Shown here: in pieces, positions 1 to 7,253 of the stretch | How positions within the stretch are numbered: position 1 is the stretch's first letter | Layout: every line of letters begins with the position of its first letter | NCBI GenBank assembly: GCA_050633165.1 | Contig: JBOEFZ010000066.1 | Coordinates: forward strand, 1 to 19,627 | Direction: 5' to 3' | DNA: 19,627 bases | Origin: TMED27 sp050633165 | GTDB lineage: Bacteria > Pseudomonadota > Alphaproteobacteria > Micavibrionales > Micavibrionaceae | Position numbers and translations under genes: made by a program | The notes under the pieces: model-generated | Told to the model about the DNA's origin: nothing | What the model saw: only the letters and a program-made list of their open reading frames with translations | Databases searched by the model: none

Positions 1-43
1 TTTATGAGTACGCTACCTAAATAATCTTCAATAACTACGTAAT

Positions 44-74
44 AAAAAGGCGGCTGATTGAGCCGCCTTTTTTT
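44..74. terminator. Bidirectional intrinsic terminator after the mscS gene
   Basis: An A-tract is followed by the stem AGGCGGCT (48-55), a five-base loop (56-60), the complementary arm AGCCGCCT (61-68) and a T-tract to 74. Because both flanks are A/T tracts it can work in both directions. On the minus strand it lies about 15 nt past the stop codon of the MscS gene and probably ends the yfgM-bamB-der-mscS transcripts. It may also end a plus-strand gene lying left of the window. Nothing else is visible in bases 1-43. Confidence 0.85.
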
Positions 75-89
75 GGTCTGTGCTTTTTG

Positions 90-923
90 TTAAGCTGCTT
101 TTGCGATGGCTTGGGCGGCTTCGGATGGGATGTCGAGGGTTTGGGTTGGGAAGGGGATTGTGATCCCGCTTTTGTCCAATGCCTCTTTACAGGATTTTGT
201 GAGATCCCATTTGACGGCCCAATAATCGGATTTATCAACCCAAATGCGGGCGGTGATTTCGACCGCGCTATCGCCTAGGTTATTGACGAAATAGGTTGGC
301 TCTTTGCCCTTTGTTGTGATGAGGCGTTTGTCTTTTGCGACTGCTTTTTCGATTGTCTTGATTGCCTTGTCGATGTCATCGCCGTAGGAAATGCCGTTGA
401 TGATGTCGATGCGGCGTTGTTTGTTTTTGTTGTAGTTGAAAATCTCGCTGCTCCAGATTTGGCTGTTCGGGGCGAAGACGAAGACATTGTCGGGGGTGGC
501 TAGCTCGGTTGCGAAGAGGCCTAGGGCTTTTACTGTGCCTTTTACTGATCCGGCTTCGATGTAATCGCCGACATTGATGGGGCGGAGGACGAGGAGCATA
601 ACGCCGGAGGCGACGTTTGATAAGGTTCCTTGGAGGGCGAGGCCGATGGCAAGGCCCGCCGCGCCGAGAACGGCAAGGAGGGAGGCGGTCTGTACGCCGA
701 GTTGCCCGAGCACCGCGACGGCGGCGATGGCGAGGATTGCATATTTTGCGAAACCGCCGAGGAAGCTTTTGAGGGTGTCATCGAGTTTTGCGATGTTTTT
801 GACGCGGTTTGCTGTCCAATTCCCAACAACCCATCCGGCGATGAGGATCGCGGCGGCGGTGAGGAGGCGTATGCCCCAATATGTGATGATGGCAACGATG
901 CCCGAGCTTGCTTCTGCTTCCAT
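90..923 (-). CDS. mscS: Small-conductance mechanosensitive channel, MscS family
   Basis: This 277-residue inner-membrane protein is predicted to be an MscS-type channel that opens under membrane tension and releases small osmolytes during hypo-osmotic shock. Hydrophobic segments lie at about residues 11-34 and 58-76. The pore-lining helix at about 77-110 carries the family signature AAGLAIGLALQG followed by LSN and LRP. A soluble beta domain (about 111-180) and an alpha/beta domain follow, ending with the typical IPFPTQTLDI motif. The length matches E. coli MscS (286 residues). The start is supported by AGGAGA eight bases upstream. The gene follows der by 39 nt in the same direction, so it is probably co-transcribed, and a strong terminator lies just after it. 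Assignment to the family is firm; ion preference and gating threshold cannot be read from sequence. Confidence 0.95.
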   Translation of the reverse strand: MEAEASSGIVAIITYWGIRLLTAAAILIAGWVVGNWTANRVKNIAKLDDTLKSFLGGFAKYAILAIAAVAVLGQLGVQTASLLAVLGAAGLAIGLALQGTLSNVASGVMLLVLRPINVGDYIEAGSVKGTVKALGLFATELATPDNVFVFAPNSQIWSSEIFNYNKNKQRRIDIINGISYGDDIDKAIKTIEKAVAKDKRLITTKGKEPTYFVNNLGDSAVEITARIWVDKSDYWAVKWDLTKSCKEALDKSGITIPFPTQTLDIPSEAAQAIAKAA

Positions 924-962
924 TTTTTTCTCTCCTAAAAATTTGAAACGTTAATTTAAACC

Positions 963-2402
963 TTAATTGTCATACGGGTTTTTAGACGTTCTGACAAGGA
1001 GGCGGATTGGCACGCCGGGGATGTCGTAATCGCGGCGGAGGCCGTTGATGATGAAGCGGCGGTATGTGTCCGCCAATTTATCGGGTTGGGAAACCCACAT
1101 GGCGAAGGTTGGTGGGCGGGTTTTGATTTGGGTGATGTATTTGAGACGGTTTGAGCGCCCGCCAATAAGTGGCGCGGGATTTTGGCTTTCCATGCGGGCG
1201 AGCCATTGGTTGAGTTTGGCGGTTTTGACGCGTTTGTTCCAGATGGTGTAGGTGGTGAGGACGCGATCCATCAATTTCCCGATATTTTTGCCGTTTTTCG
1301 CGGACATGGTTTGGTAGGGGATGTCTTTGACTTGGGCGAGGGAGTTTTCGAGGAGCCATTTAATGTCTTCGAGCTTGTCTTCCCGATCTTTGATTGCGTC
1401 CCATTTATTGACGGCGATGACGAGGGCACGGCCTTCGTTAATGATGTGCTCGGCGATTTGAAGGTCTTGTTTTTCGAGCGGGTTATTGGCGTCGATCACA
1501 AGGATGGCGACTTGGGCGAGGCGAATGGCGCGAAGGGAGTCTTCGACGCTCATCCGTTCGATTTTGTCTTGAACGCGGGAGGTGCGGCGCATGCCGGCGG
1601 TGTCGACGAGCTTGAATTTGCGGGTGCCGTGATATTTGCTTTCATGCTCCCAATCCACCGCAATGGCGTCGCGGGTGATGCCGGCTTCGGGCCCTGTCAT
1701 GACACGGTGTTCTTCGACGATGGCGTTGAGGAGGGTGGATTTTCCGACATTGGGGCGACCGACGATGGCGATTTTTATGGGCTTGGTTTCGTCCGGTTCA
1801 TCGGCTTCGGTGTCGGTGAATTCGAAATCTTCTACGCCTTCGAGATCGTCGATGTTGGCGGGGATTGCGTGTTCGTTTTTCTCGTTATCTTCTTCTTCCT
1901 CATCTTCTTCGGGATAATGCGGGGTGAGGGCGTTGTAGATTTCGTCCATGCCGATATTGTGTTCGGCGGAGATGGCGTAGGGTTCGCCAAGCCCTAATCC
2001 GTATGCTTCGGCGATGCCGGCATTGGCAGCATTTTCGTTTTCGCATTTATTAACGGCGAGGATGACGGGTTTGTTTTGTTTGCGTAGATATTGCGCAAAG
2101 TGCAGGTCGAGGGGCGTCATTCCGGCGCGGCCATCGACGATGAAGAGGAGGGCGTCGGCCTCGGCTAGGGCGGCTTCGGTCTGGGCACGCATGCGGCCTT
2201 CGATGCTGTCGTCGAAATTTTCTTCGAGGCCGGCGGTGTCGATGATGCGGAGTTGGCGGTTAAAGAGCCAGCCTTCGGCTTCGCGCCAATCGCGGGTGAC
2301 GCCTGGGGTGTCGTCAACGATTGCGAGCTTTTTGCCCGCGAAGCGGTTGAAGAGGGTTGATTTGCCGACATTTGGGCGGCCGATGAGGGCGAGAGTAAAC
2401 AT
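963..2402 (-). CDS. der: Ribosome-assembly GTPase Der (EngA)
   Basis: Der is an essential double GTPase that acts in late assembly of the 50S ribosomal subunit. The protein has two G domains in tandem. Each begins with GRPNVGKS (residues 8-15 and 215-222), each has a DTAG switch motif (55-58 and 268-271), and the guanine-recognition motifs are NKCE (118-121) and NKWD (332-335). A very acidic linker (about 164-205) joins them and a KH-like domain fills about 385-479. NKCE departs from NKxD in the first domain only by a conservative D-to-E change. I chose ATG at 2402 (479 residues) because MFTLALIGRP matches the family N-terminus; the longer frame to 2429 would start inside tandem ACAGATGAAC repeats. 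It lies downstream of bamB, as in E. coli, but 202 nt of repeat-rich DNA separates them. Confidence 0.97.
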   Translation of the reverse strand: MFTLALIGRPNVGKSTLFNRFAGKKLAIVDDTPGVTRDWREAEGWLFNRQLRIIDTAGLEENFDDSIEGRMRAQTEAALAEADALLFIVDGRAGMTPLDLHFAQYLRKQNKPVILAVNKCENENAANAGIAEAYGLGLGEPYAISAEHNIGMDEIYNALTPHYPEEDEEEEDNEKNEHAIPANIDDLEGVEDFEFTDTEADEPDETKPIKIAIVGRPNVGKSTLLNAIVEEHRVMTGPEAGITRDAIAVDWEHESKYHGTRKFKLVDTAGMRRTSRVQDKIERMSVEDSLRAIRLAQVAILVIDANNPLEKQDLQIAEHIINEGRALVIAVNKWDAIKDREDKLEDIKWLLENSLAQVKDIPYQTMSAKNGKNIGKLMDRVLTTYTIWNKRVKTAKLNQWLARMESQNPAPLIGGRSNRLKYITQIKTRPPTFAMWVSQPDKLADTYRRFIINGLRRDYDIPGVPIRLLVRTSKNPYDN

Positions 2403-2413
2403 GGGTGTTTTTA

Positions 2414-2549
2414 AACCACAGATGAACACAGATGAACACAGATTTTTTTACGCGAAGTTACGGAGAAGCGAAGAGTTTTGTTTTGTCGGCATGAAATTTA
2501 AAAGCTTCGTAGCTTCGTTTCTTCGCGTTTAAATTTTCATGCCTGTGGC
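2414..2549. repeat. Composite palindromic repeat, AACCACAG type, between bamB and der
   Basis: The element begins AACCACAG, followed by the direct repeat ACAGATGAAC at 2418-2427 and 2428-2437 with a partial third copy. It contains an imperfect inverted pair starting at ACGCGAAG (2450) and ending at CTTCGCGT (2528), in which about 18 of 24 positions match. A second, interleaved inverted pair is GGCATGAAATTTAAA (2488-2502) with TTTAAATTTTCATGCC (2528-2543). CCTGTGG near the right end mirrors the opening CCACAG. Similar 'ccacagatgaacac' intergenic repeats are widespread in bacteria. It shares its first nine bases with the element at 5908-5998. Confidence 0.75.
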
Positions 2550-2561
2550 GCTTCTTTTATT

Positions 2562-2597
2562 GTCATTCCGAGCGAAGCGTAGCGAAGATCGAGGGAT
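2562..2597. repeat. Solo GTCATTCCGAGCGAAGC-type repeat unit
   Basis: Starting at GTCATTCCGAGCGAAGCG, this short unit ends in GAGGGATCT. It resembles one half of the GTCATT(G/C)C intergenic palindromes at 9282, 14053 and 18330, but I find no partner arm here. It sits immediately downstream of the bamB stop codon on the transcribed strand. Whether it is a decayed full element or a standalone unit cannot be told from this window. Confidence 0.55.
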
Positions 2598-2604
2598 CTG
2601 AGGC

Positions 2605-3936
2605 TTAGCGGTAGGCGCTTAATGTTCCGTCTTCATCCAGAAGGTAGAGTGTTCCGCCGGCGACGATGGGTGGGGTTGTGATGGTTTTTCCGGTTTTCCA
2701 TTCGTTCGTTAGTGCGCCGGTCTCGGGGGAGAGTTCGTAGATATAGCCGTTATTGGCGGCGATGATGAGGCGACCGCCGGCCAAAACCGGACCGGTCATG
2801 ACGATTGGGTCATCGTCGTTGGTTTTGGGAAGGTCGGTGACCCAACGGATTGTGCCGTTATCGCGCCCCAGCGCGATGAGCTGGTTTTCGGATGATAAAA
2901 CGAAGAGGTGGTTGCCCGCCATCCATGGGGTTTGTGATCCGCCGATTTCACGTTGCCAGACGCGGGTTCCCGTGCGTTCATCAATGGCGACGATGCGACC
3001 CGAAAAGCTGATCGCGATGACGAGGCCTTTATCCATGACGGGAAGTGCCTTGATATCGGAAATGGTTGTGAGGCCGCCTAAGCTGCGTAGGCCGCTGAGG
3101 CTATCTGTCCAGGCTATGGAGCCGTTGGCGACGCGTAGGGCGGTGATTTCGCCGGAGGAGAAGACGGGGATGACGACATCGCGGCTGGCGGCGGGGGAGG
3201 CCGCGCCGATGATTCCTGCGCTTTCGTTAATGCCTAGATATTCCCATAGGATTGCGCCGTTTTTGGCGTCTATGGCGAGGAGTTTGTTGTCGAGGGTCGT
3301 GACAAAAGCGCGTCCGTCGATGACGGTGGGCGCGGCGCGGGATGGCGCGGGGAGTTCGCGCCGCCAGTATATTGCGCCGTCTTTTGGATTAACCGCGAGA
3401 AGCTCGTTATAGCCGTTGGTGATATAGAGCGCGCCGCCAGAATAGGCAATGCCGCCCGTGATAACGGGATCTTCTTCCTTGAGGTGGGTCATATCCGCCG
3501 ACCAGAGTTTTTTGCCGGTTTCGGCGGTGAAGGCTGAGAGTTTTGCTTCGGCATCAAGGGTGTAGATTGTGCCATCAACAACGATGGGGCTTGCGTTGAG
3601 GGGGAGGCGTTTTGTTGTGCCTTTGCCGATATCCGCGCTCCATGCTTTGGTGAGTTGATCACCGGATAAAGCGAGGTTTTGCATGGAATGGTTGGGGTAG
3701 CCGCCACGTTGCGGCCAGTATTCGTTGCGCCATTCGGATGGGGTGATGAGGCCTTCTACCTGTAGCGCCGCATCATCGGGTTCGAGGGATTTTTGAAGCT
3801 CGAGGATGGAGATACGCTCGCCCTCTAACGGGATGTCGTCTTTATCGACGAAGAGGCTACAGCCTGTCAGGAGGAGTGTGGCAAGTGGGATAGTGAAATA
3901 GTGATTTAGTGATTTGAGAAAGGGTGTACGTGTCAT
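2605..3936 (-). CDS. bamB: Outer membrane assembly lipoprotein BamB
   Basis: BamB is the beta-propeller lipoprotein of the BAM complex, which folds beta-barrel proteins into the outer membrane. The 443-residue product has a lipoprotein signal peptide ending in the lipobox LLTGC, with Cys26 the predicted lipidated residue. Ser at +2 agrees with outer-membrane sorting. The rest is a series of PQQ-propeller-like blades of the form 'VVDGTIYTLDAE..LSAFTAETGKKLW', repeated from about residue 115 to the C-terminus (ending GTLYLLDEDGTLSAYR). A GGGG ribosome site lies nine bases before the ATG. The start is only three bases after the stop of the TPR gene, so the two are translated from one mRNA. The order TPR protein, bamB, der matches the yfgM-bamB-der cluster of gammaproteobacteria and supports the assignment. 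Confidence 0.93.
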   Translation of the reverse strand: MTRTPFLKSLNHYFTIPLATLLLTGCSLFVDKDDIPLEGERISILELQKSLEPDDAALQVEGLITPSEWRNEYWPQRGGYPNHSMQNLALSGDQLTKAWSADIGKGTTKRLPLNASPIVVDGTIYTLDAEAKLSAFTAETGKKLWSADMTHLKEEDPVITGGIAYSGGALYITNGYNELLAVNPKDGAIYWRRELPAPSRAAPTVIDGRAFVTTLDNKLLAIDAKNGAILWEYLGINESAGIIGAASPAASRDVVIPVFSSGEITALRVANGSIAWTDSLSGLRSLGGLTTISDIKALPVMDKGLVIAISFSGRIVAIDERTGTRVWQREIGGSQTPWMAGNHLFVLSSENQLIALGRDNGTIRWVTDLPKTNDDDPIVMTGPVLAGGRLIIAANNGYIYELSPETGALTNEWKTGKTITTPPIVAGGTLYLLDEDGTLSAYR

Positions 3937-3939
3937 CGT

Positions 3940-4578
3940 TTATTCCCCTTTTAAGGTGTAGATGTGGTTCAGGCTTTGGGCTTTTTTGTAGAGGGAAGGT
4001 GGAAGGTCAGGGGTTTCTAAAACTTCGTCCAAGAGAGCCTTTGCGGCGGCGCTATCGTTTTTGAGGTGCGCGTGAATGGCGGCGGCTTCGATTTGGGCTT
4101 GGGGCTTGAAGGGGCTTTTGCCGTTTAGGATGGGCGCGAGGGTTTCAAGGAGTGCGTCGGCATCGGGGGTTTCTTGGCTAAGGGATAGTCGCGTTTGTGC
4201 GAGGCGGGCGAGGTCACGGAAATGTGATGCTGCGCCTTTGTTATTGGCGATGGATTCGTAGAGTTTGAGGGCTTCTTCGGGTTTTTCGTCTTCGATATAG
4301 GATGCGGCGGCTTTTAGCTGCGCTATGGCTTTTAAGGCTTTGAGGTCTTTTGTGTCGCTCGTGTTGGTGGGGGAATCTGCGGCCTCTAATGTTTCGATCA
4401 GGGCGGTGGTTTGTGCCTTTTGCGCCTTATCCTTCCATGCGTTATAGCCGGAGAAGACCCCAGTCATAATGATTGTGCCTGCTACGAAAAATATGATGAG
4501 TGCGCTGTTCTCATCCCAGAATTTTTTGAGGCGCTCTTGGCGCATGGCTTCATCGACTTCGGTTAATAGATCGCTCAT
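3940..4578 (-). CDS. YfgM-like membrane-anchored TPR protein
   Basis: The 212-residue protein has a short cytoplasmic N-terminus (MSDLLTEVDEAMRQERL), one transmembrane helix at about residues 26-46, and a helical periplasmic domain with tetratricopeptide-like repeats. Segments such as AAASYIEDEKPEEALKLYESI are typical. This is the architecture of YfgM, an inner-membrane ancillary factor that associates with the SecYEG translocon and periplasmic chaperones in E. coli. The start at 4578 is favoured over the upstream in-frame ATG at 4644: it has AGGA eight bases before it and gives the usual N-terminus, whereas the longer version adds an unrelated 22-residue tail. The gene heads the minus-strand cluster and is followed after three bases by bamB. 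The family assignment rests on architecture and position and is good but not certain. Confidence 0.85.
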   Translation of the reverse strand: MSDLLTEVDEAMRQERLKKFWDENSALIIFFVAGTIIMTGVFSGYNAWKDKAQKAQTTALIETLEAADSPTNTSDTKDLKALKAIAQLKAAASYIEDEKPEEALKLYESIANNKGAASHFRDLARLAQTRLSLSQETPDADALLETLAPILNGKSPFKPQAQIEAAAIHAHLKNDSAAAKALLDEVLETPDLPPSLYKKAQSLNHIYTLKGE

Positions 4579-4715
4579 TTTTATTATCCTAATTTTTGAA
4601 CCATAGAGGCATATGGGTAAATATAGGTATTGTTTAGCAGGCAACTTTATCTGTGTCTATATGCCGTGTTTTGGGGGTGGGGAGAAAGTTTTTATAAAAA
4701 ACCCAAAAAGTGCAA

Positions 4716-4744
4716 TTGACAACGATTCTCATTATTAATATCAA
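4716..4744 (+). promoter_or_regulatory. Sigma-70 promoter overlapped by a Fur-box-like site
   Basis: A perfect -35 hexamer TTGACA (4716-4721) is followed by a 17-base spacer and a -10 of TATCAA (4739-4744). Between them, GACAACGATTCTCATTATT (4718-4736) matches the 19-base Fur consensus GATAATGATAATCATTATC at 14 of 19 positions. A repressor bound there would cover the promoter spacer. By analogy with Fur-regulated promoters, the downstream outer-membrane protein gene would be induced when iron (or possibly manganese, for Mur-type Fur proteins) is scarce. The match is seen; the regulation is inferred. Confidence 0.6.
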
Positions 4745-4778
4745 GTAATAGCGTTGTATTTTTATAGGAGATTTAGTT

Positions 4779-5498
4779 GTGCGTTTGAATTTTAAAATTT
4801 TATTGGCTCTTGGTGTCGCTGTTTTTATGCCGGGGCAGGCTTATGCGGTTAAAAATGTGTCTTCCCCTTATGTTTCTGCGGGTGAGTGGGAGGTTGAGTC
4901 CAAGACGCAATATGAGATCGACGATGATAATAGCGTTGATGGTACGTTCGAACAGGCGTTTGAATTTGGTTATGGTGTTACTGATTCTTTTGGTATCGAG
5001 GCGGGAATTGAATTTGAAGATACGCCGGATGAAGATTTCGAGGCCAAGAAAATTGAGGTTGAGGCGACATTTCAGTTTACCGAGAAGGGTGATTATTACA
5101 TCGATAGTGGTGTGAAATTTGAATATGCGCATAATCTTCAGGGTGGTAATGATGAGGTGGGCGCGAAGCTTTTGCTTGCCAAGGGGTATGATAAATTCTA
5201 CCACGGCGCGAATATTGGTGTTGAAACCGAGATTGGTGATGATGCGGATGAGCGTGGTGAGTGGGCTTTGGGGTGGAAATCAAAGTATAAGCATCATGAG
5301 AATTTTAATCCCGGATTTGAATATTATGCCGATTTTGGTGATGGGACGAAGGATTATGAAGATCAAAAGCATTTGATTGGCCCTGTTGCGTATGGCGATA
5401 TTATGCATGGTGTTGAATATGAAGCCGGTGTTTTGTTCGGTATTTCCGAGGCTGCGCCGGATGCGGCATTGAAGTTCATTTTGGAATATGAATTTTAA
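4779..5498 (+). CDS. Predicted outer-membrane beta-barrel protein, possibly iron-regulated
   Basis: I do not recognise the specific family. The 239-residue product starts with a clear signal peptide (hydrophobic core about residues 6-18, likely cleavage after AYA). The mature part is rich in alternating polar and aromatic residues with paired beta strands, such as WEVESKTQYEI, EQAFEFGYGV and FGIEAGIEFE. It ends in Phe (KFILEYEF), the terminal aromatic recognised by the BAM machinery. It is strongly acidic. The initiation codon is GTG at 4779, preceded by AGGAG with eight bases of spacing; no ATG fits better. The gene is a single-gene unit between the promoter and Fur-like site at 4716-4744 and a strong terminator at 5523. 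A role in metal or iron-complex uptake, or a porin-like role, would fit but is inferred from the promoter only. Confidence 0.75.
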   Translation: MRLNFKILLALGVAVFMPGQAYAVKNVSSPYVSAGEWEVESKTQYEIDDDNSVDGTFEQAFEFGYGVTDSFGIEAGIEFEDTPDEDFEAKKIEVEATFQFTEKGDYYIDSGVKFEYAHNLQGGNDEVGAKLLLAKGYDKFYHGANIGVETEIGDDADERGEWALGWKSKYKHHENFNPGFEYYADFGDGTKDYEDQKHLIGPVAYGDIMHGVEYEAGVLFGISEAAPDAALKFILEYEF

Positions 5499-5522
5499 AT
5501 AGCGCTTGTATTTGCATTTTTT

Positions 5523-5560
5523 AAAAAAGCCGTCCGTTCGTGACGGCTTTTTCTTTTTTT
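5523..5560 (+). terminator. Intrinsic terminator of the OMP gene
   Basis: The stem AGCCGTC (5528-5534) and GACGGCT (5542-5548) is flanked by A6 on the left and a long T-rich tract on the right (TTTTTCTTTTTTT). It lies 25 bases past the stop codon. The right arm overlaps the proposed -35 element of the next gene. Confidence 0.9.
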
Positions 5561-5568
5561 GGTATAAT
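5540..5568 (+). promoter_or_regulatory. Promoter with consensus -10 next to the start codon (leaderless mRNA)
   Basis: A perfect -10 hexamer TATAAT occupies 5563-5568. Seventeen bases upstream is GTGACG (5540-5545), four of six matches to the -35 consensus. The start codon of the next gene is at 5574, so transcription should begin at or within a base or two of the ATG. The -35 lies inside the right arm of the terminator for the preceding gene. GGGG at 5569-5572 is too close to the ATG to act as a ribosome-binding site. Confidence 0.6.
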
Positions 5569-5573
5569 GGGGT

Positions 5574-5909
5574 ATGAGCGATGTTATTCCTTTTGCCTCT
5601 CAAGATGCGCATCCGTCGGGTTTTACAAATGTACAATTTCGGAAGCTGGACGGGCTGTATTTGCAAGCTTGCGCGGCGAAGACGCTGACCTATCGCACGG
5701 TGGATTGTGATTTTGAGGAAGGGGTGGCGAGCTATACCTATTACAAATCCGCGCATTTTGCGCCGTTTTTATCGTTTTTTATTCGCCGTGTCGGGCCGCG
5801 AGCCATGATGTATGAGGTGTTTTTGGAGGGGAAGGGGCGGATTGTAAAAAGTGGGGTGTTTGAGAAGGCGTTTGAGAAATTGAAGTCTGAGATTGAGGCT
5901 TTAATTTAA
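5574..5909 (+). CDS. Small conserved-looking protein of unknown function, likely leaderless
   Basis: No family is recognised. The 111-residue protein has no signal peptide or membrane segment. It has a mixed alpha/beta character: a beta-rich middle (about residues 35-85, including CDFEEGVASYTYYKSAHFAPF and MMYEVFLEGKGRIV) and a C-terminal helix rich in Lys and Glu (VFEKAFEKLKSEIEALI). Three cysteines are not arranged as a metal site. A TATAAT box ends five bases before the ATG and there is no usable ribosome-binding site, which predicts translation from a leaderless transcript. The stop codon TAA (5907-5909) is partly made from the first bases of the palindromic repeat that follows. Coding status is supported by neighbour-like codon use and the promoter; it could be a lineage-specific gene. 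Confidence 0.65.
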   Translation: MSDVIPFASQDAHPSGFTNVQFRKLDGLYLQACAAKTLTYRTVDCDFEEGVASYTYYKSAHFAPFLSFFIRRVGPRAMMYEVFLEGKGRIVKSGVFEKAFEKLKSEIEALI

Positions 5910-5998
5910 CCACAGAGATTAAAGAGGTTTGAAGAGATGAAAGAGATTTAGTATTTTTCTCTTTTACCTCTTATTTTTTCTCTTTAACCTCTGTGGTT
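5908..5998. repeat. Long palindromic repeat AACCACAGAG...CTCTGTGGTT upstream of icd
   Basis: The left arm AACCACAGAGATTAAAGAG (5908-5926) pairs with the right arm CTCTTTAACCTCTGTGGTT (5980-5998) at 18 of 19 positions. The inner halves are also roughly complementary (AAGAGATGAAAGAG against CTCTTTTACCTCTT), so the whole 91 bases can fold as one long imperfect hairpin, purine-rich on one side and pyrimidine-rich on the other. It supplies part of the stop codon of the preceding gene and ends 9 bases before the icd ribosome site, so it would lie in the icd 5' leader of any read-through transcript. Confidence 0.8.
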
Positions 5999-6020
5999 AT
6001 AAAGTTTGAGAGGTTTTCCC

Positions 6021-7235
6021 ATGTCTAAAATTAAAGTTCAAAATCCGATTGTCGAGATTGATGGTGACGAGATGACGCGCATTATTTGGGCGTTTATTAA
6101 GGAGCGGTTGATTTTGCCGTATTTGGATGTGGATTTGAAATATTATGATCTTTCGATTCAAAACCGCGATGCCACGGATGATCAGGTGACGATTGATGCG
6201 GCGGAGGCCATTAAGGCGCATGGCGTCGGGGTGAAGTGCGCGACAATTACGCCGGATGAGGCGCGGGTGGAAGAGTTTGGCTTGAAAAAAATGTGGCGCT
6301 CGCCGAATGGGACGATCCGGAATATTTTGAACGGGACGGTGTTTCGCGAACCGATTACGACACGAAACGTCCCGAAATATGTGCAGGGGTGGGAAGAGCC
6401 GATTGTAATTGGACGTCATGCGTTTGGCGATCAATATAAGGCGACGGATTTGAAAATTGATGCGCCCGCAACGGTGAAGTTAGTGGTTGAGCCGGATGAT
6501 GGTGACGCCCAAGAATACGAGGTGTTTCGTTTTGAAACACCTGGTGTGGTTATGGGGATGTATAATGTGGATGAGAGTATTGAGGGGTTTGCGCGTTCAT
6601 CGTTTAATTACGGATTGAGCCGTGGGTATCCGGTTTATATGTCGACGAAGAATACGATCCTGAAACAATATGACGGTCGGTTTATCGAGATATTCCAGCG
6701 GGTGTTCGATGCGGAATTTAAGGATGCATTTGCGGCGAAGGATATTTGGTACGAGCATCGTTTAATTGATGACATGGTTGCCCAAGCGATTAAATCCAAA
6801 GGTGGATTTGTTTGGGCGTGTAAGAATTATGATGGTGATGTGCAAAGCGATATTGTCGCGCAGGGGTTTGGCTCGCTTGGCCTGATGACCTCCGTTTTGT
6901 TAACACCGGATGGGAAATGTGTGGAGGCGGAGGCTGCGCACGGGACGGTAACGCGGCATTATCGGGAGCATCAAAAGGGCAATCCGACCTCGACCAATCC
7001 GATTGCGAGTATTTTTGCATGGACGCGGGGATTGAAATATCGCGGGGAATTTGATGGTACACCGGATGTTGTGGCTTTTGCCAATACGTTGGAGCGGGTT
7101 TGTATTGAAGCGGTTGAGGCGGGGCATATGACGAAGGATTTGGCGCTTTTGGTTGGTGGGGATCAAAAATTCCTGACAACACATGAATATTTGGATAAGG
7201 TTGTTGATGGATTAGGGCAGGCGATGAACGCCTAG
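6021..7235 (+). CDS. icd: NADP-dependent isocitrate dehydrogenase, eukaryotic type
   Basis: The enzyme oxidises isocitrate to 2-oxoglutarate and CO2 with reduction of NADP in the citric acid cycle. The 404-residue sequence belongs to the homodimeric type found in eukaryotic cytosol and mitochondria and in many alphaproteobacteria. From the ATG at 6021 the numbering coincides with human IDH1 through residue 133: Thr77, Ser94 (in SPNGT), Arg100, Arg109 and Arg132 (in IGRHAFGDQY) are all present as the isocitrate-binding set. Later conserved blocks are YEHRLIDDMVAQA, KNYDGDVQSD and EAAHGTVTRHY (cofactor side). GAGAGG seven bases before 6021 supports this start; an upstream in-frame TTG at 6006 would overlap that ribosome site. 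It is the first gene of a likely icd-SPFH-L,D-transpeptidase unit, 18 bases before the next start. Confidence 0.97.
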   Translation: MSKIKVQNPIVEIDGDEMTRIIWAFIKERLILPYLDVDLKYYDLSIQNRDATDDQVTIDAAEAIKAHGVGVKCATITPDEARVEEFGLKKMWRSPNGTIRNILNGTVFREPITTRNVPKYVQGWEEPIVIGRHAFGDQYKATDLKIDAPATVKLVVEPDDGDAQEYEVFRFETPGVVMGMYNVDESIEGFARSSFNYGLSRGYPVYMSTKNTILKQYDGRFIEIFQRVFDAEFKDAFAAKDIWYEHRLIDDMVAQAIKSKGGFVWACKNYDGDVQSDIVAQGFGSLGLMTSVLLTPDGKCVEAEAAHGTVTRHYREHQKGNPTSTNPIASIFAWTRGLKYRGEFDGTPDVVAFANTLERVCIEAVEAGHMTKDLALLVGGDQKFLTTHEYLDKVVDGLGQAMNA

Positions 7236-7253
7236 AAAGTTTGGAGATTCGCA

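Noticed and set aside
1182..1997. 271-residue plus-strand open frame opposite der
   Set aside because: It is a shadow of der: Phe/Val/Asp/Gly-heavy composition from the reverse of GTPase codons, no ribosome site, and der is unmistakable.
2403..2429. Upstream start of der adding nine residues
   Set aside because: The ATG belongs to the ACAGATGAAC tandem repeat, and the family N-terminus begins at MFTLALIGRP.
2418..2443. Possible CRISPR or satellite array from ACAGATGAAC repeats
   Set aside because: Only just over two 10-base units without spacers; it is part of a larger palindromic element.
5280..5756. 158-residue minus-strand frame spanning the OMP terminator
   Set aside because: It crosses a strong terminator and overlaps two plus-strand genes; the translation is low in complexity with no motif.
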